64,000 nt of DNA from Pseudomonas oryzihabitans NBRC 102199 (GTDB lineage Bacteria > Pseudomonadota > Gammaproteobacteria > Pseudomonadales > Pseudomonadaceae): positions 369,364-433,363 of the forward strand of contig NZ_BBIT01000013.1 in assembly GCF_000730625.1 (NCBI RefSeq), given 5' to 3'. The notes under the pieces were generated by a model. The model worked only from the letters and a program-made list of their open reading frames with translations. It made no database searches and had not been told where the DNA came from. Positions 17,585 to 25,920 of the stretch are shown piece by piece. Position 1 is the stretch's first letter; the number at the start of each line of letters is the position of its first letter. Made by a program: the position numbers and the translations under genes.

Positions 17585-19002
17585 CCCTGGAGCAATTGGC
17601 CAGGGCCGGCCGCGCGCCAGCCCTGCCGCTGCGTATCGAACTGCCCGGTGGCGAGCTGGAAGTGCTGTCGCTGCTCAGGGTGCTGCCCGGTCAGCGCTAT
17701 GTCGGCGAAGCCCGCTGGCAGGGCCGGCGGGTGCTGGCCAAGCTGCTGGTCGGCGAGCGCGCGAGCCGGCAATTCGCCCGCGAGCGCGAGGGCTGTCGCC
17801 TGCTGGCGGCCGCCGCGGCGCCGACTCCCGCGCTGCTGGACAGCGGCGAGGCAGGCGGGCAGGGCGCCTGGCTGCTGTTCGACTTCATCGAGGCGGCGCC
17901 CAGCGTCGAGCAGCTCTGGCAGCAGGTGGCCGCCGAGCCACCCCTGTCGCTGGCGCAGAACGACTTGCTTGGCGCCGCCCTCGCCACCCTGGCGCGGCTG
18001 CATGCCCAGGGCCTCTGGCAAGCCGATCTGCACCTGGACAACCTGCTGGTCAAGGACGGCGCCGCTCTGGTCATAGATGCGGCGGACATCCAGGCCGAGA
18101 GCGTCGGCCAACCGCTGTCCCAGGCGCGGGTGCAGGAGAATCTGGCGGTGTTCTTCGCCCAGTTGCCGGCCGCCCTGGATGCCCAGCTGGAAGAACTGCT
18201 GATTCACTACCTGCTGGTCAATGCCGAGCACGCCCTGCGCCTCGACGCCCTGCTGGCGCGCACCGCCGAGATCCGCCGCTGGCGCCTGGCCGACTACCTG
18301 AAGAAGAGCGGTCGGGAGTGCACCCTGTTCGCCGTCACCCGCAGTGCCTTCGGCCTGATCGCCGTGCGCCGTACCTGGCTGAGTCGCCTGGAAGGCCTGC
18401 TGGCCGATCCCGATGCCGCCCTGGCCGGCCTGCCGACCTTCAAGGACGGCGGCGCCGCCACCGTGGCCCGGCTGCAGTGGCAGGGCCAGGACCTGGTGCT
18501 CAAGAGATACAACATCAAGGGCTTCGGCCACTGGCTGACGCGCTTCTGGCGACCGAGCCGGGCCTGGCACAGCTGGCGCGAAGGCCATCGCCTGCTGTTC
18601 CTCGGCATTCCCACCCCCGAGCCCCTGGCCGTGCGCGAGCGGCGCTTCCTCGGCCTGCGCGGTCGCGCCTATCTGGTCACGCCCTTCGTCGACGGACCCA
18701 ATCTGCTGGAGCGTTTCGCCCCCTATGTGGATTCCGCACCGCCGGCGGCCGAGCTGGACGCCCTGCTGGCGCTGGTCGAGGCCCTGCGTCGCGAGCGCCT
18801 CGGCCATGGCGACTTCAAGGGCACCAACCTGATCTGGCACGACGGCCGCTGGCTGGTGATCGACCTCGACGCCCTGCAGGCCCACGGCAGCGACAGCGCC
18901 TATGCCAGTGCCTATGCCCGCGACCGTGCCCGCTTGCTGCGCAACTGGCCGGCCGACAGCGCCCTGCACCGGTTGCTCGACGAGCGCCTGCCGCCGGCTT
19001 GA
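17581..19002 (+). CDS. tandem kinase-domain protein of the LPS core cluster
   Basis: The 473-residue protein is built from two kinase-like halves. The first has RVLAKLLVG and the loop LWQADLHLDNLLV (D149), followed by LVIDAADI. The second has LVLKRYNIKGFG and the loop GHGDFKGTNLIW (D411), followed by LVIDLDAL. Both halves keep the catalytic Asp and loop Asn. It occupies the place of PA5006 in P. aeruginosa, which has no settled function. Likely substrates are LPS core heptoses, judged only from context. Last gene of the coupled waaF-onward run. Confidence 0.8.
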   Translation: MTLEQLARAGRAPALPLRIELPGGELEVLSLLRVLPGQRYVGEARWQGRRVLAKLLVGERASRQFAREREGCRLLAAAAAPTPALLDSGEAGGQGAWLLFDFIEAAPSVEQLWQQVAAEPPLSLAQNDLLGAALATLARLHAQGLWQADLHLDNLLVKDGAALVIDAADIQAESVGQPLSQARVQENLAVFFAQLPAALDAQLEELLIHYLLVNAEHALRLDALLARTAEIRRWRLADYLKKSGRECTLFAVTRSAFGLIAVRRTWLSRLEGLLADPDAALAGLPTFKDGGAATVARLQWQGQDLVLKRYNIKGFGHWLTRFWRPSRAWHSWREGHRLLFLGIPTPEPLAVRERRFLGLRGRAYLVTPFVDGPNLLERFAPYVDSAPPAAELDALLALVEALRRERLGHGDFKGTNLIWHDGRWLVIDLDALQAHGSDSAYASAYARDRARLLRNWPADSALHRLLDERLPPA

Positions 19003-19069
19003 GCGAAGCGCCGCCATCTGTACCGGGGCTGAATCGCCGTGCGCTAAGCCCCGCTCCGGCGTGCGGCCA

Positions 19070-19099
19070 TTACCCGTGGCCTGCCTGAACGGCTATAAT
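19070..19099 (+). promoter_or_regulatory. candidate sigma-70 promoter for the carbamoyltransferase unit
   Basis: A consensus TATAAT at 19094-19099 is preceded by TTACCC at 19070-19075 with an 18-bp spacer. The -10 is perfect and the -35 weak. It falls in the 186-bp gap after the kinase run, so the genes from 19189 onward probably have their own transcript. The -10 sits in the loop of a 6-bp hairpin (AACGGC/GCCGTT) followed by T5, which might also end upstream transcription. Confidence 0.5.
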
Positions 19100-19188
19100 T
19101 CGCCGTTTTTGAGGCGAGGCGGGCCTGCAGCGGCCTCGCGAAACCCCGGCGAACTCCCCTGGCTTCGCCCTGTACAGAGGCTTTACCT

Positions 19189-20931
19189 GTGTCCCTGACC
19201 GTCCTTGGCCTGTCCGGCGCCCTCAGCCACGATCCCTCCGCCGCGCTCTATATCGACGGCAAGCTGATCGCCGCGGTGGAAGAAGAACGCTTCGTACGCG
19301 ACAAGCATGCCAAGAATCGCATGCCCTACGAGTCGGCCAAGTTCTGCCTGGAACAGGCCGGGATCACCCCCGCCGACGTCGACGTGGTGGCCATTCCCTA
19401 TGCGCCCATCAGCCTCTTCGGCGAAGCCCGCTGGCACTACGCCAAACGCTATGCCTACGCCCCGGATCGCGCCCTGGACGCCATCCTGTTCGGCAATCGC
19501 CGCTATCACCGCTACCAGAAGCGCATCGAGTGGTGCCTGGTGCAGCTCGGCTTCGACCTCAAGAAAGTCAAGCTGGAAGCCGTCGAGCACCACCTGGCCC
19601 ACGCCTCCAGTGCCTATCACTGCTCGGGTTTCAGGGAAAAGACCGCGATCCTCGGCATCGACGGCAAGGGCGAGTACGCCACCACCTTCTTCGGCTACGG
19701 CGAGAACGGCAAGATCCACAAGATCAAGGAGTTCTACGACCCGGACTCCCTGGGTGGCCTCTATGGCGCCCTCACCGAATTCCTCGGCTTCGAGATGCTC
19801 GACGGCGAATTCAAGGTCATGGGCATGGCGCCCTATGGCGATGCCAGCAAGTACGATTTCTCGCGCCTGGCGAAATTCGAGAACGGCGAGCTGATCATCA
19901 ACACCGACTACGCCAACGTCATCGGTTTCCGCCGCTACAAGGAAAAGGGCAAGGGCTACTACTTCTCGCCCAAGCTGATCGAGTGGCTTGGGCCCAAGCG
20001 CGAAGGCGATATCGCCGACGATCCCTACATCCACTATGCCGCCAGCATGCAGGCGCTGTTCGAGAAGCTGGCGCTGGAGATGATGGACTACTACCTGGGC
20101 GACATCATCCGCCAGACCGGCAAGATTGCCTTTGCCGGCGGCTGCGCGCTCAACGTCAAGCTCAACCAGAAGATCATCGCCCGTCCCGAGGTCAAGGAAC
20201 TGTTCGTCCAGCCGGCTTCGGGCGATGCCGGCACCGCCGTCGGCGCCGCCGCCTACGTCTCCCATGCCCGCGGCGTGCCGGTGGAGAAGATGGAGCACGT
20301 CTATCTCGGCCCCGGCTACAGCAACGAAGACGTCATCGCCGCCTGCGCCCGCCATCCCAACGCACCCAAGTGGGAGCGGATCGACGACATGCCCCGGCGC
20401 ATCGCCGAGATCATGGTGGCCGGCAATCCGGTGGCCTGGTTCCAGGGGCGCCTGGAATTCGGTCCGCGCGCCCTGGGCGGTCGCTCCATCATCGGCTGCC
20501 CCAGCGTGCCGGGCGTGGCCGATCGCATCAATGCCCAGATCAAGTTCCGCGAGCGCTGGCGGCCATTCTGCCCGTCCATGCTCGACACCGTGGCACCGCA
20601 TATGCTCAAGGTCGACCATCCCTCGCCCTTCATGACCTTTACCTTCGAGGTCAACGAAGAGTGGAAGAGCCGGGTACCCGAGGTGGTCCACGAAGACGGC
20701 ACCTCCCGCGCCCAGGTGCTGGAGCGCCGGCACAATCCGCGCTGGTACGACCTCATGGTCGAGCTGGAAAAGCTCACCGGCAACGGCGTGTCCCTCAACA
20801 CCTCGCTCAACCGCCGCGGTGAACCCATGGTCTGCTCGCCCACCGACGCCCTGAACATGTTTTTCGGCTCGGATCTGCAGTATCTGATCATGGAAGACAT
20901 CCTGGTGGTCAAGGAGGGGGCTGGCGTATGA
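19189..20931 (+). CDS. wapO: LPS core carbamoyltransferase (WapO type, NodU/TobZ family)
   Basis: Expected to transfer a carbamoyl group from carbamoyl phosphate to the core heptose, the known 7-O-carbamoyl decoration of Pseudomonas LPS. The 580-residue protein has the family's N-terminal ASKHA-like half (VLGLSGALSHDPSAAL; the metal-site EHHLAHASSAYH; IDGKGEYATTF) and C-terminal half (FQGRLEFGPRALGGRSI; CALNVKLNQKI; SLNTSLNRRGEPMV). It begins with GTG at 19189, 8 bp behind AGAGG. The 4-bp ATGA overlap with the next gene implies coupling. Confidence 0.9.
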   Translation: MSLTVLGLSGALSHDPSAALYIDGKLIAAVEEERFVRDKHAKNRMPYESAKFCLEQAGITPADVDVVAIPYAPISLFGEARWHYAKRYAYAPDRALDAILFGNRRYHRYQKRIEWCLVQLGFDLKKVKLEAVEHHLAHASSAYHCSGFREKTAILGIDGKGEYATTFFGYGENGKIHKIKEFYDPDSLGGLYGALTEFLGFEMLDGEFKVMGMAPYGDASKYDFSRLAKFENGELIINTDYANVIGFRRYKEKGKGYYFSPKLIEWLGPKREGDIADDPYIHYAASMQALFEKLALEMMDYYLGDIIRQTGKIAFAGGCALNVKLNQKIIARPEVKELFVQPASGDAGTAVGAAAYVSHARGVPVEKMEHVYLGPGYSNEDVIAACARHPNAPKWERIDDMPRRIAEIMVAGNPVAWFQGRLEFGPRALGGRSIIGCPSVPGVADRINAQIKFRERWRPFCPSMLDTVAPHMLKVDHPSPFMTFTFEVNEEWKSRVPEVVHEDGTSRAQVLERRHNPRWYDLMVELEKLTGNGVSLNTSLNRRGEPMVCSPTDALNMFFGSDLQYLIMEDILVVKEGAGV

Positions 20932-22061
20932 CGCGTTCCGCCGAACCGCGGGTGCTGCAGTTCTGTCACGGCTACGACGGTCCCTTCCTCGACTGCGCCC
21001 GCCAGACCGCCAGCCTCTTCGCGGGCAGCGGCTATCGCGTCACCACGGTCTTTCTCACCGGCACCGCCGACGCCGAGGTGGCGGCCGGCTGCGGCAGCGA
21101 CGAGGTGCTGTTCCTGGAGTACTCTTCCCGGGACGTGCGCGGACTCAAGCTCGGCGCCATCCAGGCGCTGCGTGAGATCGTCCGTTCGCGGGGCATCCGC
21201 TTCGTCATCGCCCATCGCTTCAAGCCGATCTGGATCGCCTGCCTCGCCACCAATCTGCCGGTGATCGGCGTGCACCATGCCTTTCGCGACTACGACCGGC
21301 TCGGCCGGCGGCTGTTCGCCAAGCTGATGAGCAAGCGGCTGACCCTGCTGGGCGTCTCCGACGCGGTGCGCGACGAATTGCGCCTGCGCCTCAAGGACTG
21401 GCCCGCCGAGCGCATCGAGACCCTCTACAACCGCCTGGACGTCGAGGCGGTGGAGCGCGAACTCCTGCCGGCCGACCAGGCCCGCGCCGAGCTCAAGCTG
21501 CCCCATGACGCCTGGATCGTCGGCAACGTCGGTCGCCTGCATCCGGACAAGGATCAGGCCACGCTGCTGCGCGGCTTCGCCGCCGCCCTGCCGAATCTGC
21601 CGGCCAACGCCCTGCTGGCGATTCTCGGCAAGGGTCGCCTGGAAGAAGACCTCAAGGATCTGGCCCGCGAACTGGCCATCGCCGACCGGGTGCTGTTCCT
21701 TGGCCAGGTGGAAGGCGCCCGGCGCTATTTCAAGGCCTTCGACGTCTTCGCCCTGAGTTCCGACCACGAGCCCTTCGGCATGGTCCTGCTGGAAGCCATG
21801 GCCGCCGGCGTGCCCCTGATCGCCACCTCCTGCGGCGGCGCCCGGGAGATCGTCGAAGGCGTGGGCTTTCTCTTTCCCCTGGGCGACGCCGAGGCCCTGG
21901 GCCAGGGTCTGCAGCATCTGGGCCGCCTGGCGCCGAGCCAGAGACGCGCCTGCGTGCAGCACATGCGCGAGCGCCTGGCCGAACGCTTCTCCGACGAGGC
22001 CGTGCGCCGCGACTTCTGGCGGCTGCCGATGGTCGCCGCCTTCAAGGCCCCGGCGCCGTGA
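20928..22061 (+). CDS. wapH: LPS core glycosyltransferase, GT4 family (WapH type)
   Basis: A 377-residue GT-B enzyme. The donor half carries VGRLHPDKDQATLLRGFA near residues 196-213 and the EX7E-type segment SSDHEPFGMVLLEAMAAGVPLIATSCGGAREIV near 280-312. Position directly after the carbamoyltransferase matches PA5004 (wapH), proposed as an outer-core glucosyltransferase. The sugar and linkage cannot be read from sequence. Overlaps both neighbours by 4 bp. Confidence 0.82.
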   Translation: MTRSAEPRVLQFCHGYDGPFLDCARQTASLFAGSGYRVTTVFLTGTADAEVAAGCGSDEVLFLEYSSRDVRGLKLGAIQALREIVRSRGIRFVIAHRFKPIWIACLATNLPVIGVHHAFRDYDRLGRRLFAKLMSKRLTLLGVSDAVRDELRLRLKDWPAERIETLYNRLDVEAVERELLPADQARAELKLPHDAWIVGNVGRLHPDKDQATLLRGFAAALPNLPANALLAILGKGRLEEDLKDLARELAIADRVLFLGQVEGARRYFKAFDVFALSSDHEPFGMVLLEAMAAGVPLIATSCGGAREIVEGVGFLFPLGDAEALGQGLQHLGRLAPSQRRACVQHMRERLAERFSDEAVRRDFWRLPMVAAFKAPAP

Positions 22062-23017
22062 AAGTCCTGTTCCTGGTCCAGAAGGAGCAACGCATCCTGC
22101 TGGACCACTTCTATGCCAGCATCGCCGCCCATTGCGACTGCGACCTGCGCTGGCTGAGCGACGAGGAACAGGCCGATCTGCGCGGCTATTTCCGCCGCGC
22201 CGTGCCCCAGCCCGAGCAATACGACCGCATCCTGCTGTTTCTGAGGTTCAAGAAGCAGCTCAAGCAGATCCCCTTCATCCGCAGCCTGCCCAATCTGGTG
22301 GAGCTGGAACACGACGCCTACCAGAATTTCATCCCCTGCAAGTACACCGGCAAATTCAGCCGCTACTACCGGGCCATGCCCCACGTCCGGGTGCTGGTCT
22401 CCGGCGCCGGGGTGGCGCGGCGGCTGCAGGAGGAGGGGATCGACGCCCACTTCGTGCCCAAGGGCTACGACGACAGTCGCCTGCGCGACCTGGGTGTCGA
22501 GCGCGACATCGAGCTGGGCTTCGTCGGCAGCCTGGGCAGCGTGGCCTACAGCGGCCGCAAGCAGCTGCTGGAAGATCTGGCCAGGGTCGAGCCGCTGCTG
22601 ATCACCAAGACCCGCTCGGGCGACGAATACCTGCAGACGCTCAACCGCATCCGCTTCTTTGTCGGCGCCGATGTCGGCATGGGCGAATACATGATCAAGA
22701 ACTTCGAGGCCATGGCCTGCGGCTGCGTGCTCTTCACCTATGACCAGGGCGAAGAAGAGAACCGGGCGCTGGGCTTCGAGGATAGCGTCAACGTGGTGCT
22801 CTATCGCTCGCTGGAGGAATTGCGCGAGAAACTCGCCCGGCTGCGAAGCGATCCGGCGCACGCCGCGGCCATCGCCAGGGCGGGAGAGGCCCTGGCGCGT
22901 CACTCTTTCGCCTTCGGCCACTTGGGTGAGCGCATCGTTTCGGCTATAACCCCAGCGCTGCGACCGGCCGTCGCACCGGGGTTCCTCCGCCGCCTGCTGA
23001 GCTGGCTGGGACGCTGA
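22058..23017 (+). CDS. cell-surface sugar glycosyltransferase, Ssg-like
   Basis: A 319-residue protein starting with GTG in a GTGA overlap. It opens MKVLFLVQKEQRILLDHFY. The C-terminal half has GFVGSLGS, RSGDEYLQTLNRIRFFVGADVGMGEYMIKNFEAMACGCVLF and an acidic loop, as in GT4-like enzymes with a reduced N-terminal domain. Ssg (PA5001) of P. aeruginosa, required for surface polysaccharide and phage sensitivity, lies in the equivalent cluster and is my best guess. Two genes lying between wapH and ssg in PAO1 are found elsewhere here. Confidence 0.65.
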   Translation: MKVLFLVQKEQRILLDHFYASIAAHCDCDLRWLSDEEQADLRGYFRRAVPQPEQYDRILLFLRFKKQLKQIPFIRSLPNLVELEHDAYQNFIPCKYTGKFSRYYRAMPHVRVLVSGAGVARRLQEEGIDAHFVPKGYDDSRLRDLGVERDIELGFVGSLGSVAYSGRKQLLEDLARVEPLLITKTRSGDEYLQTLNRIRFFVGADVGMGEYMIKNFEAMACGCVLFTYDQGEEENRALGFEDSVNVVLYRSLEELREKLARLRSDPAHAAAIARAGEALARHSFAFGHLGERIVSAITPALRPAVAPGFLRRLLSWLGR

Positions 23018-23067
23018 TGCGCCGCGCAAGGTCCGGCTTTCGACTCAACTGGCAGAAAGGGTAGAAC

Positions 23068-23829
23068 GTGCAGTTTTCCGCCGACAGCGACATCTCTATG
23101 GTCGTCACCAGCTGCGGGCGCTTCGACCTGCTGCGGCAGACGCTGGCGACCTTCGACGAATTCAACACCGCGCCCATCCGCCGGGTCTTCATCACCGAGG
23201 ACTCCGGCGACGAAGCGGTACGCGACTGCATCCCGGCGCACTGGCGCGAGCACACCGAGTTCATCGTCAACAACCCCAAGCTCGGCCAGATGCGCAGCGT
23301 CGACGCCGCCTATGCCCGGGTCGAGACAAGCTGGATCTTTCACTGCGAAGACGACTGGGCCTTCTATCGCCCGGGCTTCATCGAGGATTCCCAGGCGCTG
23401 CTGGAGGCCGATCCCCAGGCGCTGCAGGTCTGGCTGCGCAGCCATGCCCATGACCTGGCGATCCACAGCCCCTACGTCTATCTCAAGCCGCGCCAGGTGC
23501 ATGCCGGCATCGCCTTTCATGAGGTCGGCTCGCACAAGCCCGAATGGCAGGGCTTTTCCTTCAATCCCGGTCTGCGCCGGCGCGCCGACTACCTGCTGCA
23601 CGCGCCCTATGGCGACCTGAGCGGCGAGAAGGAGCTGTCCCGGCGCTATGCCGACGCCCAGCGCCACGCGCTGATCCTGGAAAACGATGCCGTGCTGCAC
23701 ACCGGCTTCGGCCAGCACGTGGTCAGCGACAAGGACCGCAACGACAAGCGGAAGCGCCGGCGGATGGAACGCATCAAACTGGCACTGGCCTTCCTGGTCG
23801 GTGCACTCCTGGGAGCCCTGTTGTGGTGA
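23068..23829 (+). CDS. GT-A type glycosyltransferase with C-terminal membrane anchor
   Basis: A 253-residue protein starting at GTG 23068 behind AAAGGG. The fold looks GT2-like: ISMVVTSCGRFDLLRQTL at the N terminus, then FITEDSGDEAV, and an acidic metal-site candidate FHCEDDWAFY near residue 93. The end is basic (DKRKRRRMERIK) followed by one hydrophobic segment (LALAFLVGALLGALLW) that should anchor it to the inner membrane. Lying between the Ssg-like gene and waaL, it could take the place of WapR (rhamnosyltransferase, PA5000), but I cannot confirm orthology. Confidence 0.65.
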   Translation: MQFSADSDISMVVTSCGRFDLLRQTLATFDEFNTAPIRRVFITEDSGDEAVRDCIPAHWREHTEFIVNNPKLGQMRSVDAAYARVETSWIFHCEDDWAFYRPGFIEDSQALLEADPQALQVWLRSHAHDLAIHSPYVYLKPRQVHAGIAFHEVGSHKPEWQGFSFNPGLRRRADYLLHAPYGDLSGEKELSRRYADAQRHALILENDAVLHTGFGQHVVSDKDRNDKRKRRRMERIKLALAFLVGALLGALLW

Positions 23830-25001
23830 CACCCTTGCTTGATCGCCTGCAGCAGAGTCGCTATTTCACCCTGGCGGTGCTGGTGTTCATGGCCGCCTAC
23901 CTGTGCATCCCCACGGCGAAGTGGATCAACAGCTACTACTATGCGGCGATCGCCCTGCCGGCACTGATCCTCTTCGTGCTGCGCCCGCGGCTGATCGACT
24001 GGCGCTCGCCGCTGCTGCTGCTCTGGCTGGTGTTTCTCGCCTGGTTCATCGTGCCGGGGGTGCGGGCCGAGGAGGGGCAGTTCTTCAAGCACATCCTCTA
24101 TGTGCTGCTGTTCGTGCTGACCGTGGCCTGCCTGGTGGACGGCGACTTCTTTCGTCGCCCCGGCTTCGTGCGCCTGGCCTTCTGGGTGGTCTGCGCCTAT
24201 GCCGTGGGCTCCAGCCTGGTGTTCTGGCTCACCGGCCACTATGCCGTCGGCCAGCGGGTCATCCACCTGCCGGGACGCATCTCCAATCCCATCTATGTGA
24301 GCATCTGGATGGTCTGCCTGGGCGGCCTGGCGGCGCCCACCTGGATTCGCGAGCGGCGCTGGATCGAGTTGCTGGCGGCGGTGGTGGTCACCATCGTCGG
24401 TATCTCCTTCGCCCTGCAGACCCGCACCGGCCTGGTCGGCATCGGCTTCCTCGCCGCCCTCGGCGTGCTCTTCGCCTTTCCGCGCTTTCCGCTGCGCACC
24501 CTGGCGCTGGTGGTCCTGGTCAGTGCCCTGATCGCCGGGGTGATCCAGGTGGTGCATACCGAAGCCTGGTTCGTCGCCTTCTGGGGCCGGGCGGATTCCG
24601 GGCGCATCGAGCTGTTCCACTTCATGATCAAGGACTGGGAGTCCTGCGGCTGGTGGCTGGGCTGCGGTCTGGGCTATCAGAGTCACGACCTGCTGCACGG
24701 CACCGAGGCCATCCAGCACCCGCACAACATCTTCGTGTCCTTCGGCATCTACACCGGCCTGGTGTCGCTGCTGATCTTTGGCGTGCTGATGCTGGCCAGC
24801 CTGGGAGCGGCCCTGCGCCAGCGCGATCCCTGGGGACTCTATCTGGCCGTGGCCCTGCTGATGCTCAATTTCGATGGCGCCAAGCTGATCGGCAATCCGG
24901 ACGAGTTGTGGCCGCTGGTGCTGTTGCCCGCGGCGATGATCGCCGGCGCCGAGGTGCAGCGCCGGCGCAAGCTGGCGCTGGGACAGGCGGTGCCGGTCTA
25001 G
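23826..25001 (+). CDS. waaL: O-antigen ligase/polymerase family membrane protein (WaaL-like)
   Basis: Expected to attach polymerised O-antigen to lipid A-core on the periplasmic face. The 391-residue product has about ten to twelve hydrophobic segments and a long periplasmic loop bearing GRADSGRIELFHFMIKDW and HPHNIFVSFGIYTG, the arginine- and histidine-containing features of the Wzy_C/WaaL family. I chose GTG 23826, which overlaps the upstream stop (GTGA). The TAG stop lies within the left CTAG end of the foldback element at 24998. Confidence 0.78.
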   Translation: MTPLLDRLQQSRYFTLAVLVFMAAYLCIPTAKWINSYYYAAIALPALILFVLRPRLIDWRSPLLLLWLVFLAWFIVPGVRAEEGQFFKHILYVLLFVLTVACLVDGDFFRRPGFVRLAFWVVCAYAVGSSLVFWLTGHYAVGQRVIHLPGRISNPIYVSIWMVCLGGLAAPTWIRERRWIELLAAVVVTIVGISFALQTRTGLVGIGFLAALGVLFAFPRFPLRTLALVVLVSALIAGVIQVVHTEAWFVAFWGRADSGRIELFHFMIKDWESCGWWLGCGLGYQSHDLLHGTEAIQHPHNIFVSFGIYTGLVSLLIFGVLMLASLGAALRQRDPWGLYLAVALLMLNFDGAKLIGNPDELWPLVLLPAAMIAGAEVQRRRKLALGQAVPV

Positions 25002-25165
25002 TGTGGTGTTTCAGAAGTTCGCGCAAGAATCGGCGAGTGATTTTTTTGGTATGGGCTAGGCGCCGCGACGAGTCATAGCAGAGCTATGGCGAGGAGCGGC
25101 AACGCCGCCAAGGCCAAAAAAGCGCCGCCGAAATTGTGCAGGTAATTTCTGAAACACCGCACTAG
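24998..25165. mobile_element. 168-bp foldback/MITE-like element with 19-bp terminal inverted repeats
   Basis: CTAGTGTGGTGTTTCAGAA (24998-25016) and TTCTGAAACACCGCACTAG (25147-25165) are inverted repeats with one mismatch. The whole element is an imperfect palindrome: a CATAGC-AGA-GCTATG hairpin (25074-25088) is centred on its midpoint, and a T7 run at 25041-25047 mirrors an A6 run at 25116-25121. It encodes nothing. Both ends are CTAG, and these supply the TAG stops of the two convergent flanking genes. CTAG could be a 4-bp target duplication, as IS5-type elements make. It may also act as a bidirectional transcription terminator. Confidence 0.7.
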
Positions 25166-25803
25166 TCCTGGAGTTGCCGGTCGAGCTCGCGCCAGTCCAG
25201 GGGCTGGCGGCAGGCTTCGGCATAGGCCCTGAGGAAGGGTTCGCGACCGGGTTCGAACAGCCAGTCGCGATCCTCGGTATAGCGCAGCAGGTGGTGGAAG
25301 TTGCGCACCCGCAGGCGCAGCGGCAGACGCCGCGCATGGCAGCGCAGGTCGGCGATATCGATCAGCCCCAGTTCGCCTTCCGGCGTCAGCACCACGTTGC
25401 CCAGGTGCAGCGAACGGAAATAGACACCACTGTCGTGCAATTCGGCGATGAAGCGACCCAGCGCCGGCCGCAGGGTCGCGGCCTCGCTCGAGGTACGCAG
25501 TTGACGCAGGGTGGCGCCCGGCAGCGGACTGTAGTGCACCAGGTCGCGCTGCAGCGAGGCGGCGCGATAGACCTCCAGAACCTGCGGGCAGGGGATGCCG
25601 CGCTCGGCCAGTTGGCGGGCGTTGTCGGCAAAACGCTGGGCGTAGGGAAACAGCGCCGCCGAGGTCAACAGCCGCTTGCGGCGAAACAGCTTGAGATAGC
25701 TGCCATCGGTGAGGCGCAGGACCTTGTCGCCATGGTGGTCGGCTTCCACTACCTGGGCGGCGTCGCGCAGTTCGAGATAGCGCGAATGTTCGAGAGGCTT
25801 CAT
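25162..25803 (-). CDS. InaA/Kdo-kinase-like protein, probable pseudokinase
   Basis: A 213-residue kinase-fold protein of the group often labelled toluene-tolerance or lipopolysaccharide kinase (PA4998 by position). It has YLKLFRRKR in the N lobe (Lys of the ATP site) and a DFG-like LGLIDIADL. The segment matching the catalytic loop reads YFRSLHLGNVVL, with Ser131 where the Asp of HGDLHPGN is expected. Catalysis is therefore doubtful unless the family uses another residue. The stop codon lies inside the right CTAG end of the foldback element. Transcribed opposite to the surrounding LPS genes and divergent from the glycosyltransferase at 25921. Confidence 0.75.
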   Translation of the reverse strand: MKPLEHSRYLELRDAAQVVEADHHGDKVLRLTDGSYLKLFRRKRLLTSAALFPYAQRFADNARQLAERGIPCPQVLEVYRAASLQRDLVHYSPLPGATLRQLRTSSEAATLRPALGRFIAELHDSGVYFRSLHLGNVVLTPEGELGLIDIADLRCHARRLPLRLRVRNFHHLLRYTEDRDWLFEPGREPFLRAYAEACRQPLDWRELDRQLQD

Positions 25804-25920
25804 GCAGGACCCGTCAACGTCAGGGCGTGCATGTTACCCGAAGGTGGCAGGCTGTGAAGTGACCCTTACGACCTATCCGGCCGCTTGTTGCTAGAATCAG
25901 ATTTTTGCCGGCAGCTTTAC

